From: Planctomycetota bacterium
GTDB taxonomy: Bacteria > Planctomycetota > Planctomycetia > Gemmatales > Gemmataceae
NCBI GenBank assembly: GCA_021781415.1
Contig: JAJXWW010000124.1
Location: 1 to 33,956, forward strand
Length of the DNA stretch: 33,956 nt
Reading direction: 5' to 3'
Within the stretch, counting starts at the first letter, position 1. The number at the start of each line of letters is the position of its first letter. The translations under genes and the position numbers were made by a program. Under the pieces are notes generated by a model. The model saw nothing but the letters and a program-made list of their open reading frames with translations. It was not told the origin of the DNA and did no database searches. Of the stretch, positions 1 to 8,219 are shown one piece after another.

Positions 1-99
1 GCGCGTGGCGCGTGGCGCGTGGCGCGTGGCGCGTGGCGCGTGGCGCGTGGCGCGTGGCGCGTGGCGCGTGGCGCGTGGCGCGTGGCGCGTGGCGCGTGG
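1..99. repeat. Heptamer tandem repeat (GCGCGTG)n, cut by window edge
   Basis: Fourteen perfect consecutive copies of the 7-base unit GCGCGTG fill positions 1-98, and one further G follows before the pattern stops at 100. The array begins at the window edge, so its full length is unknown. The copies are identical, which points to recent slippage or expansion, or to an assembly compromise in a simple repeat. The unit is not a multiple of a codon-friendly pattern with an evident gene around it, and nothing coding is seen on either strand. Confidence 0.95.
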
Positions 100-301
100 A
101 TGTTATCGATTGAATAGAACATCGGGGTCGCGTCCTTTTGGGAGTTGAGGCATAGGCGTAGTCGCAACCGTTTTCTACCGCCTATCCTAGAAACGCGACT
201 TGGAGATTGTCAAGACCTATTTTGACCTTCTTTGAATTTTTCTCACAGCATTTGCTTCAAGCAGTCTGAGACTATTCGCAACCCGGTGGCAATGTCAATC
301 C
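100..301. other. Noncoding stretch with no recognised feature
   Basis: This segment separates the heptamer array from the stop of the DUF62 gene. It is less GC-rich than its surroundings. I see no convincing ribosome binding site, gene start, tRNA or strong hairpin. Short reading frames here lack coding character. Confidence 0.5.
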
Positions 302-1093
302 TCACGTCTGCCACTCAATCGTCACCGGCGTGCCGACGCGGGCGGCGAGGAGGCGGGCGGCGTCGCCCTGGGCGACGGCCACTTCCAGCCATTCGACGCT
401 CGACACCAGCGCGACGAGGGTTCCAGGCTCGGCTTCGGAATAAGTGCGAACGATGCGGGGTACTTCGATGCCATCGACGCGCACCCGCTTGGGCCGGTCG
501 TCGAGCGACAGCGCCTCGCCGGGAATGTTCGTGATGAGATTGCCGAAAGAATCGACGTACAGAACTTCGCCGCGAATGCCCTTGGCGTCGTGGTGCGGCG
601 TGGGACGATCCAGGCGGACCCAGTCGCCGACGAGCGGCCCCAGTTCGCGCGGATCGAGACCGAGGCTGAGATTGGCGGCGACGGGGGCGAAGATGTCCCT
701 TCCGTGAAAGGTATCGCTGATACGGCTGCGCCAAAAGCGCCTCTCGGTCAGCCGTACCACGCGCGGACGGCGGCGGCCTCCCTCGATCAACCACGTCCAA
801 CAGCCGTTGTCCGGCACCAGCAAGCGCAGGTTCGCCAGTTCGACGTAAAGGATCGACCGTTCGCCGCCCACACCGGGATCGACGACGACGACATGCAGCG
901 TCTCCGGCGGAAAGTACGGCAGCGCCGATACGAGAAAGAAGGCCGCCTGACGCAGATCCTGAGCCGGGATGTCGTGGCTGAGATCGACGATGCGAACCTC
1001 GGGGTTGAGGGCGAGAATGACGCCCTTGGCCGCGGCGACATAGTGCGAACCGCTGCCGAAATCGGTGGTGAGGGTGATGAGTGGATCGGCCAT
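302..1093 (-). CDS. SAM hydroxide adenosyltransferase (DUF62, chlorinase/fluorinase superfamily)
   Basis: A protein of 263 residues that begins MADPLITLTTDFG, the classic N-terminus of the DUF62 family. Members hydrolyse S-adenosylmethionine to adenosine and methionine using an activated water. Seen here: TTDFG near residue 10, DLSHDIP near 37-43, VVVVDPGVGGERS around 68-80 with Asp72 and Arg79, VPDNG near 93, and FHGRDIFAP around 129-137 with His130. The Asp, Arg and His correspond to the conserved triad of the hydrolase branch. A fluorinase or chlorinase role is unlikely without biosynthetic neighbours. The ATG at 1093 is chosen because homology begins there; an in-frame upstream extension would overlap the preceding gene. 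It starts 5 bases after the stop of the zinc-ribbon gene, so the two are probably co-transcribed. Confidence 0.9.
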   Translation of the reverse strand: MADPLITLTTDFGSGSHYVAAAKGVILALNPEVRIVDLSHDIPAQDLRQAAFFLVSALPYFPPETLHVVVVDPGVGGERSILYVELANLRLLVPDNGCWTWLIEGGRRRPRVVRLTERRFWRSRISDTFHGRDIFAPVAANLSLGLDPRELGPLVGDWVRLDRPTPHHDAKGIRGEVLYVDSFGNLITNIPGEALSLDDRPKRVRVDGIEVPRIVRTYSEAEPGTLVALVSSVEWLEVAVAQGDAARLLAARVGTPVTIEWQT

Positions 1094-1098
1094 GCTAG

Positions 1099-1299
1099 TC
1101 ACAGCTTTTGCAAAGCCCATCCCAACGCCACAAGCAGGCAGAGAAGGGCACAGATCAAAAACCACCACGAACGCCGCGACGGCGCATCCTCTTGCGAAAG
1201 ATAATTCTCGCAGTGCGGGCAGCGAACCGAATCCTCATGGATGGCACGGCGACAGTAGGGACACGGCATTGTCTCATCGTCGTCGTCTTGCCAACTCAT
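1099..1299 (-). CDS. Small zinc-ribbon protein with one C-terminal membrane helix
   Basis: A 66-residue protein with paired CPYC (residues 13-16) and CPHC (27-30) knuckles, spaced as in a rubredoxin-like zinc ribbon, preceded by an acidic DDDDE patch. A single hydrophobic helix at about 46-64 would anchor it in the membrane with the ribbon probably cytoplasmic. A clear ribosome binding site (GGGGAGAA) precedes the ATG at 1299. It is the first gene of a likely two-gene unit with the DUF62 enzyme, whose start lies 5 bases downstream. The function is unknown; proteins of this layout are common in planctomycetes. The gene faces away from the Uma2 gene, so 1300-1438 should hold divergent promoters, which I could not define. 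Confidence 0.8.
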   Translation of the reverse strand: MSWQDDDDETMPCPYCRRAIHEDSVRCPHCENYLSQEDAPSRRSWWFLICALLCLLVALGWALQKL

Positions 1300-1438
1300 C
1301 GGCCATTCTCCCCTGCGAACACTCGTGTCGATTATACGATGAAAGAAAAGTGAAAGTCCAGATGGAGTCGTCTCCGAGCGGTATGTGCGTTATAATCCCG
1401 TTCGTTCGCCGCGACCAAACTTCTATCGGGAGGATCGC

Positions 1439-2107
1439 ATGTCTACCGTATCCACTCCCTCCGCCGTCCGCGATCGTCTGTATTTGGACGAGGTGGACTG
1501 GCGGACCTACACGCACTTCCTGCGTCTCTTCGCGGAACGTCCGGGTTGCCGTCTGACCTACGACAGAGGGAGATTGGAGATAATGAGTCCATTGCCCGAA
1601 CACGAAAGCGGCGTCACGTTCCTGGGGCGATTGACAATCACGCTGACGGAAGAATTGGACTTGCCGATCAAGGAAGGCGGATCGATGACCTTGCGCCGCC
1701 GTCGCCGTCAGCGCGGTTTGGAACCGGATCGCTGTTACTGGATCGCCAATGAACCTGCGGTGCGAGGCAAGCGCACCCTCGATCTCCGCATCGATCCGCC
1801 GCCCGATCTCGCGCTGGAAGTCGATATCACCAGTAGTTCGTTGGATCGCATGAGCATCTATGCCGCGCTGGGCGTGCCGGAAGTGTGGCGGCTCGACGAG
1901 CGGACCTTGACGTTTCAGACCCTCGGCACGAATCGCAAATATAGCGCGGCGAGTCATAGCCTTTCGTTTCCGTTGGTGACGCCGGCGGATTTGATGGGTT
2001 TTCTGGCGATGTGCGCGAATCAGGACGAAAACAGCGTGATACGGCAATTCAGAACGTGGATAAAACAGCGGATAGCCGGAGGAGGACAAACATCGACCAC
2101 GCCGTAG
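1439..2107 (+). CDS. Uma2 family endonuclease (DUF820, PD-(D/E)XK-like fold)
   Basis: A protein of 222 residues with the Uma2/DUF820 signature: RLEIMSPLPEHE in the N-terminal third, then GLEPDRCYWI, then PPPDLALEVDITSSS, followed by YAALGVPEVWRLD. These carry the acidic residues of the restriction-endonuclease-like core. The family is greatly expanded in planctomycetes and cyanobacteria, and its biological role is not established. The ATG at 1439 is preferred over an upstream in-frame start because AGGA sits at a good distance before it and homology begins just after. It is a stand-alone gene, flanked by a divergent operon and a convergent gene. The fragment at the right edge of the window is a second member of the family. 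Confidence 0.88.
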   Translation: MSTVSTPSAVRDRLYLDEVDWRTYTHFLRLFAERPGCRLTYDRGRLEIMSPLPEHESGVTFLGRLTITLTEELDLPIKEGGSMTLRRRRRQRGLEPDRCYWIANEPAVRGKRTLDLRIDPPPDLALEVDITSSSLDRMSIYAALGVPEVWRLDERTLTFQTLGTNRKYSAASHSLSFPLVTPADLMGFLAMCANQDENSVIRQFRTWIKQRIAGGGQTSTTP

Positions 2108-2152
2108 CAGACGAAGAGGGACGAGCAACGAGGAAATGCCGCCGGGCGAGGA

Positions 2153-2623
2153 TTACTTGCCGGGTCCGATGTCGAATCGAGACAATCGAATGCGGAACTC
2201 AGCGCGCTCCAACGTCGAAAGGATGTCTTGCCCTGAGATTCCTTTCTCAAGATCGCGTAGCATGTCTACAACGCTGTGAAAGGCGCGTCTTTCCCGCGCG
2301 ATCAGACCGTTAAACTGTAAGCGCATGTGAATGAGGCAGCGGACACCATATAAGTAAAAGGCGGTGACCGCCAACCAGAACCACACATTAGCCACCCCAT
2401 TCTCTTCCCCCGGTCGGGACATACTAAAGCCGAGATACACTAGAGGAATCGTGAAGAAGAGAATAATGATCCCCTGAAGGGCGAATTGCTGATCCCGTTT
2501 TTCCTCATACTGCTCGCATTTTTCTTGTAGCCCTTCGGCCAAACGCAACAGCTTGTCCGCGTCTTCGTACAACTTGCGGCCACCTTCTCGACCCAGAAAC
2601 GGCTCCTCGTCGACGATGGACAT
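2153..2623 (-). CDS. Hypothetical protein with coiled-coil flanks and two membrane helices
   Basis: A 156-residue protein that I do not recognise. A charged, probably coiled-coil N-terminal stretch (about residues 15-45, rich in E, K and Q) leads into a first hydrophobic segment (about 50-68) and a second (about 80-100). These are joined by a short loop containing RPGEENG. A charged helical C-terminus follows. Both ends are predicted to lie on the same side of the membrane. AGGGGGC precedes the ATG at 2623. It lies 17 bases downstream of the P-loop GTPase gene on the same strand, so the pair is likely co-transcribed and may act as a membrane anchor plus nucleotide switch. No homologue can be named. 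Confidence 0.75.
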   Translation of the reverse strand: MSIVDEEPFLGREGGRKLYEDADKLLRLAEGLQEKCEQYEEKRDQQFALQGIIILFFTIPLVYLGFSMSRPGEENGVANVWFWLAVTAFYLYGVRCLIHMRLQFNGLIARERRAFHSVVDMLRDLEKGISGQDILSTLERAEFRIRLSRFDIGPGK

Positions 2624-2640
2624 GACAGCCCCCTATTCCG

Positions 2641-3450
2641 CTACGCGCAGTAGCTTTTCAGCAGTTCAAGGAATTGAACCAAGTAAGCGTCGCGCAAAGG
2701 CCGATCGATCTGAGAAGATTCTATCTTCCCGTTCCAATTAAGCTCCTCCAACACTCCGCAAACCGGCGCGGCTTCCCAGCGGAAATAGTCTTCGCCGACC
2801 TGTCTGGCCAACGTTCGCAGACGTTCGATGAAGGGCGAGGACGAACTCGAAGCGTAATACTCTCGCGCCTTCGGAAGTCGATCGTGGTACAAATCGATCT
2901 TATCGACGGCGACAAGCATCCAACTCGGTGCATGATGTTTGCGGTGGGATGCTCGAATCGCCTCGCAAGTTTGCTCGAAATCGTCCAACTCTCGCTCCAT
3001 TTGATATTTTACATACTTGGCAAACGTGGACAATTTCAACTCTTTCACCATCGCCTTAGCCGCATCTTCATTTCGCGTACTTGCATGGCCATAGCTGACC
3101 ACATGGACGATCCCTTGGATCGGTGTTTTGCCACGGAACAGTTGATCGAGAGCGACGTGCCGAGGTTCGGCGATCTGTCCCGGCACAACGGACACGCGGA
3201 TACGCCTCTTCGGACTCTTGATAATCCCTCGCTCCATCGTTTGCGATTGGGCCGGCTGTTTGTATCCCGACTTCAACGCCTTTCCTGTCAGATAATCGAG
3301 AAGGACCGTTTTTCCGGCTCCTTGCATCCCGGTGACGGCGAGTGAGACGCTCTTACCCAACAGTTTCGCCAAGCCGCCGGTAAGCAACTCTTTGAGATCG
3401 GATCGATGTCGATAAGCCGTCAGACTCGGCCCCAGCCATTCCACGACCAC
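2641..3450 (-). CDS. P-loop GTPase-like protein, unassigned family
   Basis: A protein of about 269 residues with a Walker A motif GMQGAGKT (about 41-48) preceded by the hydrophobic strand SLAVT. A G3-like VSVVPGQ follows (about 86-92), where a small GTPase would have DxxGQ, and then MLVAVDKIDL (about 178-187), matching the NKxD guanine-specificity position as DKID. This order is that of Ras-like GTPases, with a modified G3 and no obvious GTPase-activating residue. No membrane segment is present. The start is uncertain: GTG at 3450 has GGAGG eight bases upstream and is preferred, but TTG at 3474 is also in frame, and the only in-frame ATG is inside the P-loop region. It heads a two-gene unit with the two-helix membrane protein. 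Confidence 0.72.
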   Translation of the reverse strand: MVVEWLGPSLTAYRHRSDLKELLTGGLAKLLGKSVSLAVTGMQGAGKTVLLDYLTGKALKSGYKQPAQSQTMERGIIKSPKRRIRVSVVPGQIAEPRHVALDQLFRGKTPIQGIVHVVSYGHASTRNEDAAKAMVKELKLSTFAKYVKYQMERELDDFEQTCEAIRASHRKHHAPSWMLVAVDKIDLYHDRLPKAREYYASSSSSPFIERLRTLARQVGEDYFRWEAAPVCGVLEELNWNGKIESSQIDRPLRDAYLVQFLELLKSYCA

Positions 3451-3509
3451 CTTCCGGCCCTCCCGTCTCTCCAAACTTCCGCCATTTTATCAGACGACGC
3501 GAAATCGAG

Positions 3510-4739
3510 TTATTCCCCAGCCCAGACGCGCGCCAACTCCATCAACACGCGAGCTGCCGTCGCCATCTCTTCCAGACAGGTCCATTCCAGCGGCGAATGC
3601 AGATTGTGTTCGCCGGTTGAGAGGTTCGGCGTGGGTAGGCCGATTTCGGTCAGACGCGAACCGTCGGTGCCGCCGCGCACGATGGTCAACTTCGGTTCCA
3701 CGCCGGCGCGGCGCATCGCTTCCTGAGCGAACGCCACGGCGCGCGGCTCCTTGGCCAATCCCTCGGCCATGTTGCGATATTGCGGCGTCACGGTTACGTC
3801 GATCGAGGCCCCCGGATATTCGGCCACGACCGTTCGTGCCACGGCTCGCAACAGTTCGGCGCGCTCGGCCAAGCGCGGCGTCTCGAAGTCGCGCAGCAGA
3901 ATGCGAATCGTCGTCTCGGCCACGCCGCCGTCGATGCGATAGGGATGGAGGAACCCTTCGCGGTCGGCGGTGGTTTCCGGCGACTGCGTCAGACGCGGCA
4001 GACGGTCGAGAAACAGCCCAGCCAGACGCACGGCGTTTATCATGCGGCCCTTGGCGATGGCCGGATGAATGTTGACGCCGCGCACGGTGACGACGGCCAG
4101 ATCGGCGGAGAACGTCTCGCCGTCAATCTCGCCCACGCCGCCGCCGTCGAGCGTGTAGCCGGCCACCGCGCCGAGCTTTTTCAGATCGACGCGATCGACG
4201 CCGTGGCCGATCTCCTCGTCGCAGGTGAAGCAAATGCGAATCGGCCCGTGCGGCAGTTCCGGCCGCGCCATCAACTGCGCCGCCGCCTCCATGATGACGG
4301 CCACACCCGCCTTGTCGTCCGCCCCCAGCAGCGTCGTTCCATCGGTGGTAACCAGCGTGTGCCCTTTGAGATTTAACAGTTCCGGATTGTCGCTAACACG
4401 GATGACTTTACTCGGATCGCCGGGCAGCACGATGTCGCCGCCCTGATAGTTTTCGTGAACGATGGGTTTGACGTTGCGTCCGGTCGTCTCCGGCGAGGTA
4501 TCGACGTGCGCGATCCAGGCGATGGTCGGCGCGGGGTGCGACACCGTGGCGGGCAGCGTGGCCACGACGATGCCGTGTTCGTCCTGAGCCGCGTCGCGCA
4601 CGCCCATCGCCCGCAGCTCCTCGGCCAACATCCGCCCCAGTTCGAGCTGCCCCGGCGAACTGGGATACGTCCCGGCATTCTCGACGGCGGTAGTGTCGAT
4701 GCAAACGTAACGACAAAAGCGATCCAACAGGGTACTCAT
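3510..4739 (-). CDS. pepT: Peptidase T (tripeptide aminopeptidase, M20B)
   Basis: A protein of 409 residues, the usual length for PepT. It removes the N-terminal residue from tripeptides in the cytoplasm using two zinc ions. The M20 metal-site motifs are present in order: IAHVDTSP (His78, Asp80), LGADDKAG (Asp141), FTCDEEIGHG (Glu175/176), YTLDGG (Asp near 200), and GEHNLHSPLEW near the C-terminus supplying the last histidine. The N-terminus LLDRFCRYVCIDTTA and VRGGTDGSRLTEIGLPTPN are also typical of PepT rather than other M20 peptidases. The ATG at 4739 is chosen because homology begins there; the upstream in-frame extension runs through a repeat-like hairpin. It is monocistronic, with a hairpin-rich spacer upstream. 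Confidence 0.95.
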   Translation of the reverse strand: MSTLLDRFCRYVCIDTTAVENAGTYPSSPGQLELGRMLAEELRAMGVRDAAQDEHGIVVATLPATVSHPAPTIAWIAHVDTSPETTGRNVKPIVHENYQGGDIVLPGDPSKVIRVSDNPELLNLKGHTLVTTDGTTLLGADDKAGVAVIMEAAAQLMARPELPHGPIRICFTCDEEIGHGVDRVDLKKLGAVAGYTLDGGGVGEIDGETFSADLAVVTVRGVNIHPAIAKGRMINAVRLAGLFLDRLPRLTQSPETTADREGFLHPYRIDGGVAETTIRILLRDFETPRLAERAELLRAVARTVVAEYPGASIDVTVTPQYRNMAEGLAKEPRAVAFAQEAMRRAGVEPKLTIVRGGTDGSRLTEIGLPTPNLSTGEHNLHSPLEWTCLEEMATAARVLMELARVWAGE

Positions 4740-4779
4740 GCGATTTCCTCGACGAATGACGGCGGACGGGACTTCTCTC

Positions 4780-4808
4780 CCCCCTTCTCCCAGAATAGGC
4801 GAAGGGGG
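4780..4808. repeat. C-rich/G-rich hairpin in the pepT upstream spacer
   Basis: CCCCCTTC (4780-4787) pairs perfectly with GAAGGGGG (4801-4808) around a 13-base loop. The outer bases CTC/GAG extend the resemblance to the larger CCCCTCTCCCC palindromes found elsewhere in this window, so it may be a decayed member. It has no run of T and is unlikely to be an intrinsic terminator. Confidence 0.55.
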
Positions 4809-4903
4809 CAAGAGGAGTAGAGGGAAAGCGCGTCTCCGAGGCTGGAGTCCGAAGGATTATTTGAACCGAACGAAGTTCCGAAGGGTGGATCGAAACGCAG
4901 CGA

Positions 4904-4941
4904 GACCCACTCCACGGAACGGGTAATTCGTAGAGTGGGTC
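4904..4941. repeat. 9-bp inverted repeat GACCCACTC/GAGTGGGTC
   Basis: GACCCACTC at 4904-4912 is the exact reverse complement of GAGTGGGTC at 4933-4941, with 20 bases between them. It lies in the spacer between pepT and the DUF1080 gene. The bases GGTAATTCGTAG between the arms recur in another spacer at 8951-8962. It may be a dispersed intergenic repeat or a transcript end; there is no T-run. Confidence 0.55.
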
Positions 4942-4986
4942 GAGGAACGAGAGCCGTTGGAGCCTACTGCGCCGTTCGTCCGCGCG

Positions 4987-6333
4987 CTATTTCGCGTCCA
5001 AACGCTTGATCTCAATGTTGCGGAACGCCACGGGATCGTTGTGGCCGGCGAAGCCGAAGTGGCCGCTGGTGCGGTCTTTGCCCGGATGCGGACTGTTGGC
5101 CATGAACTTGTCGACCTTGCTCAAATCGCAATCGAGAATGACACAGCCGTTCAGTTCGACCTTGATCTTCGATCCCTTGACGGTGACTTCCTGATAGTTC
5201 CATTCGCCGATGGGACGCTGATAGCCTCGCTGGGCGGCTACCATGCCGTAAGCCGAACCGTGAGCCTGGCGTGGATCGATCCCCTTGTAGGCATCGTCCA
5301 GCACTTGCAGTTCGCACATTCCAGCATAGGCCGTGTCGCCGCTGCCGGGATAGCGAATGGCCAGTCCATTGTTCCCGTTCTTGGGCAGCTTGAACTCCAA
5401 CCGAGCCGCGAAATCGCCGTACTCTTCCTTGGTATGGATGGTTCCGCCCTTGCGCGGTTTGCAGACGATAGAGCCGTCCTTCACTTCGTAGTTCTCGACT
5501 GGTCCGGCCCATCCGGTGAAGTCCTCTCCGTTAAACACCTTACGGTATCCCTTTTTGTCGCTCATCTCGCGGAGGAGCTTGTTGGCTTCGTCGCCGGGAA
5601 TCTCGCGGACATAGACGTTGCGCCAGCGGATCTCGCTGCCGTGCGTTTGCAGTTGAATCGGTCCCTTGACGGGCAAAGGGAGACCGCGCTTCCAGAAGTT
5701 TTCGAGCCGTGCGTGCTTGACGACGAGCTTGCCGTTCAGATGCACCGTGACGCGGTCGCCGAGCATGAGAATGCGAAAGTGGTTCCATTCGCCGAACGGC
5801 TTGTCGGCCAGTTCGAGGGGATCTTTGCCGGGAGCGCCGGGGCTGTTGTTCCACAGGCCGCCACTGCCCTTATCCGCGCCGAGGTTCCATTTGCCGCCTT
5901 CCTTGGTGTAGTCCCAAATTTGCACTTGGGGGGTGGCTTTGAGGTAGATGCCGCTGTCTCCCTTGGGATACATCTTGTAGTCGATCAGCAACTCGATGTC
6001 GCCGAACTCTTTGTCGGTGGTCAAATAGACGCCGTTGCCGTCGTTGACGATTTCGCCGTTTTCGACCTTCCAATGTTTCTTCAGATCGTCGTTCCATTTC
6101 TCGATCTGTGCTTTGCGATCGGCTTCGGGCAGGGCGGCCAACTTATAGGGATCTTGATGGGGCATGCCGTGCCAGCCCGTGAAATCTTTACCGTTGAACA
6201 GGGCGGTGAAGCCTTTGGGAGGCGCGTTGTTGGTTGCCGGTTTGTCGTCGGCAAAGGCGAGAGAAAAGGCCAGGGTCAGGACGGCGAACGGGACGAACCG
6301 CCGCCACGGTTGGAGGAGCATGTCGTTTCGCAT
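4987..6333 (-). CDS. Secreted protein with two tandem DUF1080 (3-keto-disaccharide hydrolase) domains
   Basis: A protein of 448 residues. The N-terminus has a basic segment and a hydrophobic helix ending FSLAFA, a signal peptide, so the mature protein is probably periplasmic or exported. Two DUF1080 lectin-like jelly rolls follow. The first starts at FTALFNGKDFTGWHG (about residue 42) and contains GDIELLIDYKMYPKGDSGIYLK. The second starts at YRKVFNGEDFTGWAG (about 262) and contains AARLEFKLPKNGNNGLAIRYPG, each ending in an FGFAGH- or RNVYV-like strand. The family belongs to the concanavalin A-like fold, and characterised members act on 3-keto sugars or bind glycans. ATG at 6333 is preferred, with AGGA upstream. 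It is monocistronic as far as can be seen. Confidence 0.88.
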   Translation of the reverse strand: MRNDMLLQPWRRFVPFAVLTLAFSLAFADDKPATNNAPPKGFTALFNGKDFTGWHGMPHQDPYKLAALPEADRKAQIEKWNDDLKKHWKVENGEIVNDGNGVYLTTDKEFGDIELLIDYKMYPKGDSGIYLKATPQVQIWDYTKEGGKWNLGADKGSGGLWNNSPGAPGKDPLELADKPFGEWNHFRILMLGDRVTVHLNGKLVVKHARLENFWKRGLPLPVKGPIQLQTHGSEIRWRNVYVREIPGDEANKLLREMSDKKGYRKVFNGEDFTGWAGPVENYEVKDGSIVCKPRKGGTIHTKEEYGDFAARLEFKLPKNGNNGLAIRYPGSGDTAYAGMCELQVLDDAYKGIDPRQAHGSAYGMVAAQRGYQRPIGEWNYQEVTVKGSKIKVELNGCVILDCDLSKVDKFMANSPHPGKDRTSGHFGFAGHNDPVAFRNIEIKRLDAK

Positions 6334-6517
6334 TGGCAAATCCTACGGAGGGAGGGAGGGTAAGCGTCCCATCGAGCGTGCGGCTGCCCGGTGCAGCGAG
6401 GAAGGATACATTCTCTCGATGGAACCGCCGTCCATCCTATTCATTTGTGGCATCATCCGCCAGTAGATATTAGCGCGGCCTGGATCGAGGAGGAGGCGAC
6501 CGTTTGGGCAGGCGCGA

Positions 6518-8059
6518 TCACGACGAGACGTTGGCCCGTTCGGCGCGCTTCTGCCATTCGTCGAGCAGTTTGCTTATGTCACGATAGGAAAAGTCGATAT
6601 TGGCCAGCATCGTGCCCATGTCAATGGCCTTGTTGAGGTCGTGGGCTTCCGCGCAGCCGGCGGCCAACTCGTAGAGAATCTCCTTGCGACGATCCGTCTC
6701 CCCGGCGGGCAGATTCTTCAACGCTTCCTCGAAGTTCAACTCGGCCAGCCGCCAATTGGAGCGCGCCTTGAAACACAAACCGAGCGCCAATAACGCTTGC
6801 CAGCGCGAGCGCGGATCGACGCGCGCGGCCTGCAACTCACGAATCGCTTCGTCGACTTGTCCGCCTCGATACAGACGCACGCCGACTTCGTAGCGATGAA
6901 TCATTTCGGTGGGATAGCGCTCGGACTTCTGGCGAAAGAGATCGAGTTCGCGCGAGTTGATCTCTTTGCGCAAGCGGATGCCCAGGCGGCGCAACTCGGC
7001 ACTTTCGGGATCGGCTCGGAGCTTGTCCTCGGCAATGGCCAAATTGCGGCGAAACGGTTCGATGTCGAGATCGGCCAATTGCACGCTCAGCTCGAAGGCG
7101 TTGCCGGTCGGCCCCAATCCTTCTTGCAATACGGCGCGAGCCTTGTCGAGATCGTCGCCGCGCCGATAGACGGCGGCCAACTGCAGATAGGTGTAGGGAC
7201 TGGTCGGATCGTCTTTGAGGCGCGCGCGCAGAGGGGCGGCTTCCCGATCGAGCCGATCGTTGGTCGCCGTCGCTTCGCGGTCGGAAGCGGCGGCGTTCCG
7301 ACCGGGCGGCGGGGTGCTGCCATCGTGGAGCCACCATCCGGCCGGCATCTGGTCGGTGCTATCCTTTTTGGCGCGCGGCGCGGCCGCGCCGACCGCCGGC
7401 GATTCCGGTTCGTCCGCAGACGTTTCATTGGCCTGAACGTGAACCTGATATTGAGCGCGGGCGATGGTGTCGTCGGCGGCCAGATCCTTGATTTTATGCT
7501 GAGCTTCTTGATCGCCGGGCTTGACCTTGCGGATCAACTCCCACAGGGCGATGGCCTGGGTGAAGTTGCCTCGCTTTTCGTACAGATGAGCCAAGGCCCG
7601 ATTCAGCCGCGCGTCGAACCCCGATTTCTGCCGCGCCTGTTCGAGATTCCAAATGGCCAAATCGAGGAGACCGAGTACCTCGGCGGCATCGGACATATCC
7701 ATCTGCGCGCCCACATCCCAAGGATTCTTGGTCAGGATGCGTTCGCCGTACTCCAAAACCTTAACGTAATCGCCGGCTCGGAGCGAGGCTTTCATGCGGG
7801 CGCGCAGTGGCCAACTCGTCCAGCGCGCGAACAGGCTACCGCGTAGATTGTTGCGATACTTGGCCTTTTGGGTGCGGCGCAGGGCTTGACGGTAGATGAG
7901 ATTGCTCGGATCGAGCTTGCAGCAGTCGAGAAGCAAGTGAATGCCGTAATCGTGGTTGCCGGTGGAGACGACCTGATTGGCGCGGTCGAATTTGCCGGCC
8001 GCGATACGGCGGTGTTCCGCGGTGACTGGGGGCAGGTTCGAGACATGGCGCTTCGTCAT
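6518..8059 (-). CDS. Tetratricopeptide repeat protein
   Basis: A protein of 513 residues without a clear signal peptide or membrane helix. Degenerate TPR-like helix pairs occur in two blocks: about 15-200 (for example ALAHLYEKRGNFTQAIALWELI) and about 275-505 (YLQLAAVYRRGDDLDKARAVLQEG; YEVGVRLYRGGQVDEAIRELQAA; WRLAELNFEEALKNL). They are separated by a low-complexity linker rich in A, P, S and D at about 205-265. It probably serves as a cytoplasmic scaffold. The ATG at 8059 is chosen because the upstream extension lacks TPR character and GGGA lies before this start. It follows the ECF sigma factor gene on the same strand after 160 bases, so it may belong to the same transcript or regulon. Function unknown. 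Confidence 0.85.
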   Translation of the reverse strand: MTKRHVSNLPPVTAEHRRIAAGKFDRANQVVSTGNHDYGIHLLLDCCKLDPSNLIYRQALRRTQKAKYRNNLRGSLFARWTSWPLRARMKASLRAGDYVKVLEYGERILTKNPWDVGAQMDMSDAAEVLGLLDLAIWNLEQARQKSGFDARLNRALAHLYEKRGNFTQAIALWELIRKVKPGDQEAQHKIKDLAADDTIARAQYQVHVQANETSADEPESPAVGAAAPRAKKDSTDQMPAGWWLHDGSTPPPGRNAAASDREATATNDRLDREAAPLRARLKDDPTSPYTYLQLAAVYRRGDDLDKARAVLQEGLGPTGNAFELSVQLADLDIEPFRRNLAIAEDKLRADPESAELRRLGIRLRKEINSRELDLFRQKSERYPTEMIHRYEVGVRLYRGGQVDEAIRELQAARVDPRSRWQALLALGLCFKARSNWRLAELNFEEALKNLPAGETDRRKEILYELAAGCAEAHDLNKAIDMGTMLANIDFSYRDISKLLDEWQKRAERANVSS

Positions 8060-8219
8060 CGAAATATCCCGTCTCCGCTGTCGGGGTCGATTCTGCTGCC
8101 GGGGATTTTTACCGTTCCTCCACAAGTTACACACTATCACAGACGGTTTGTCCGTCAAGCAGACAATCGCGGAAGCCGGGCGATGGGTCCATGAAAGCGA
8201 GAGAGGCCTGGAGGAGCGG

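Noticed and set aside
1..99. Heptamer array considered as CRISPR
   Set aside because: The units are 7 bases and contiguous with no spacers.
302..1093. Fluorinase or chlorinase function
   Set aside because: Sequence motifs fit the hydroxide-type DUF62 hydrolase, and no halometabolite genes are nearby.
4957..6363. 468-codon open frame on the plus strand
   Set aside because: Antisense to the DUF1080 gene, which has a signal peptide and two recognisable domains. The frame has no family motif.
8142..8156. GACGG/CCGTC hairpin between the sigma factor and TPR genes as a terminator
   Set aside because: Only 5 base pairs with no T-run; too weak to call.
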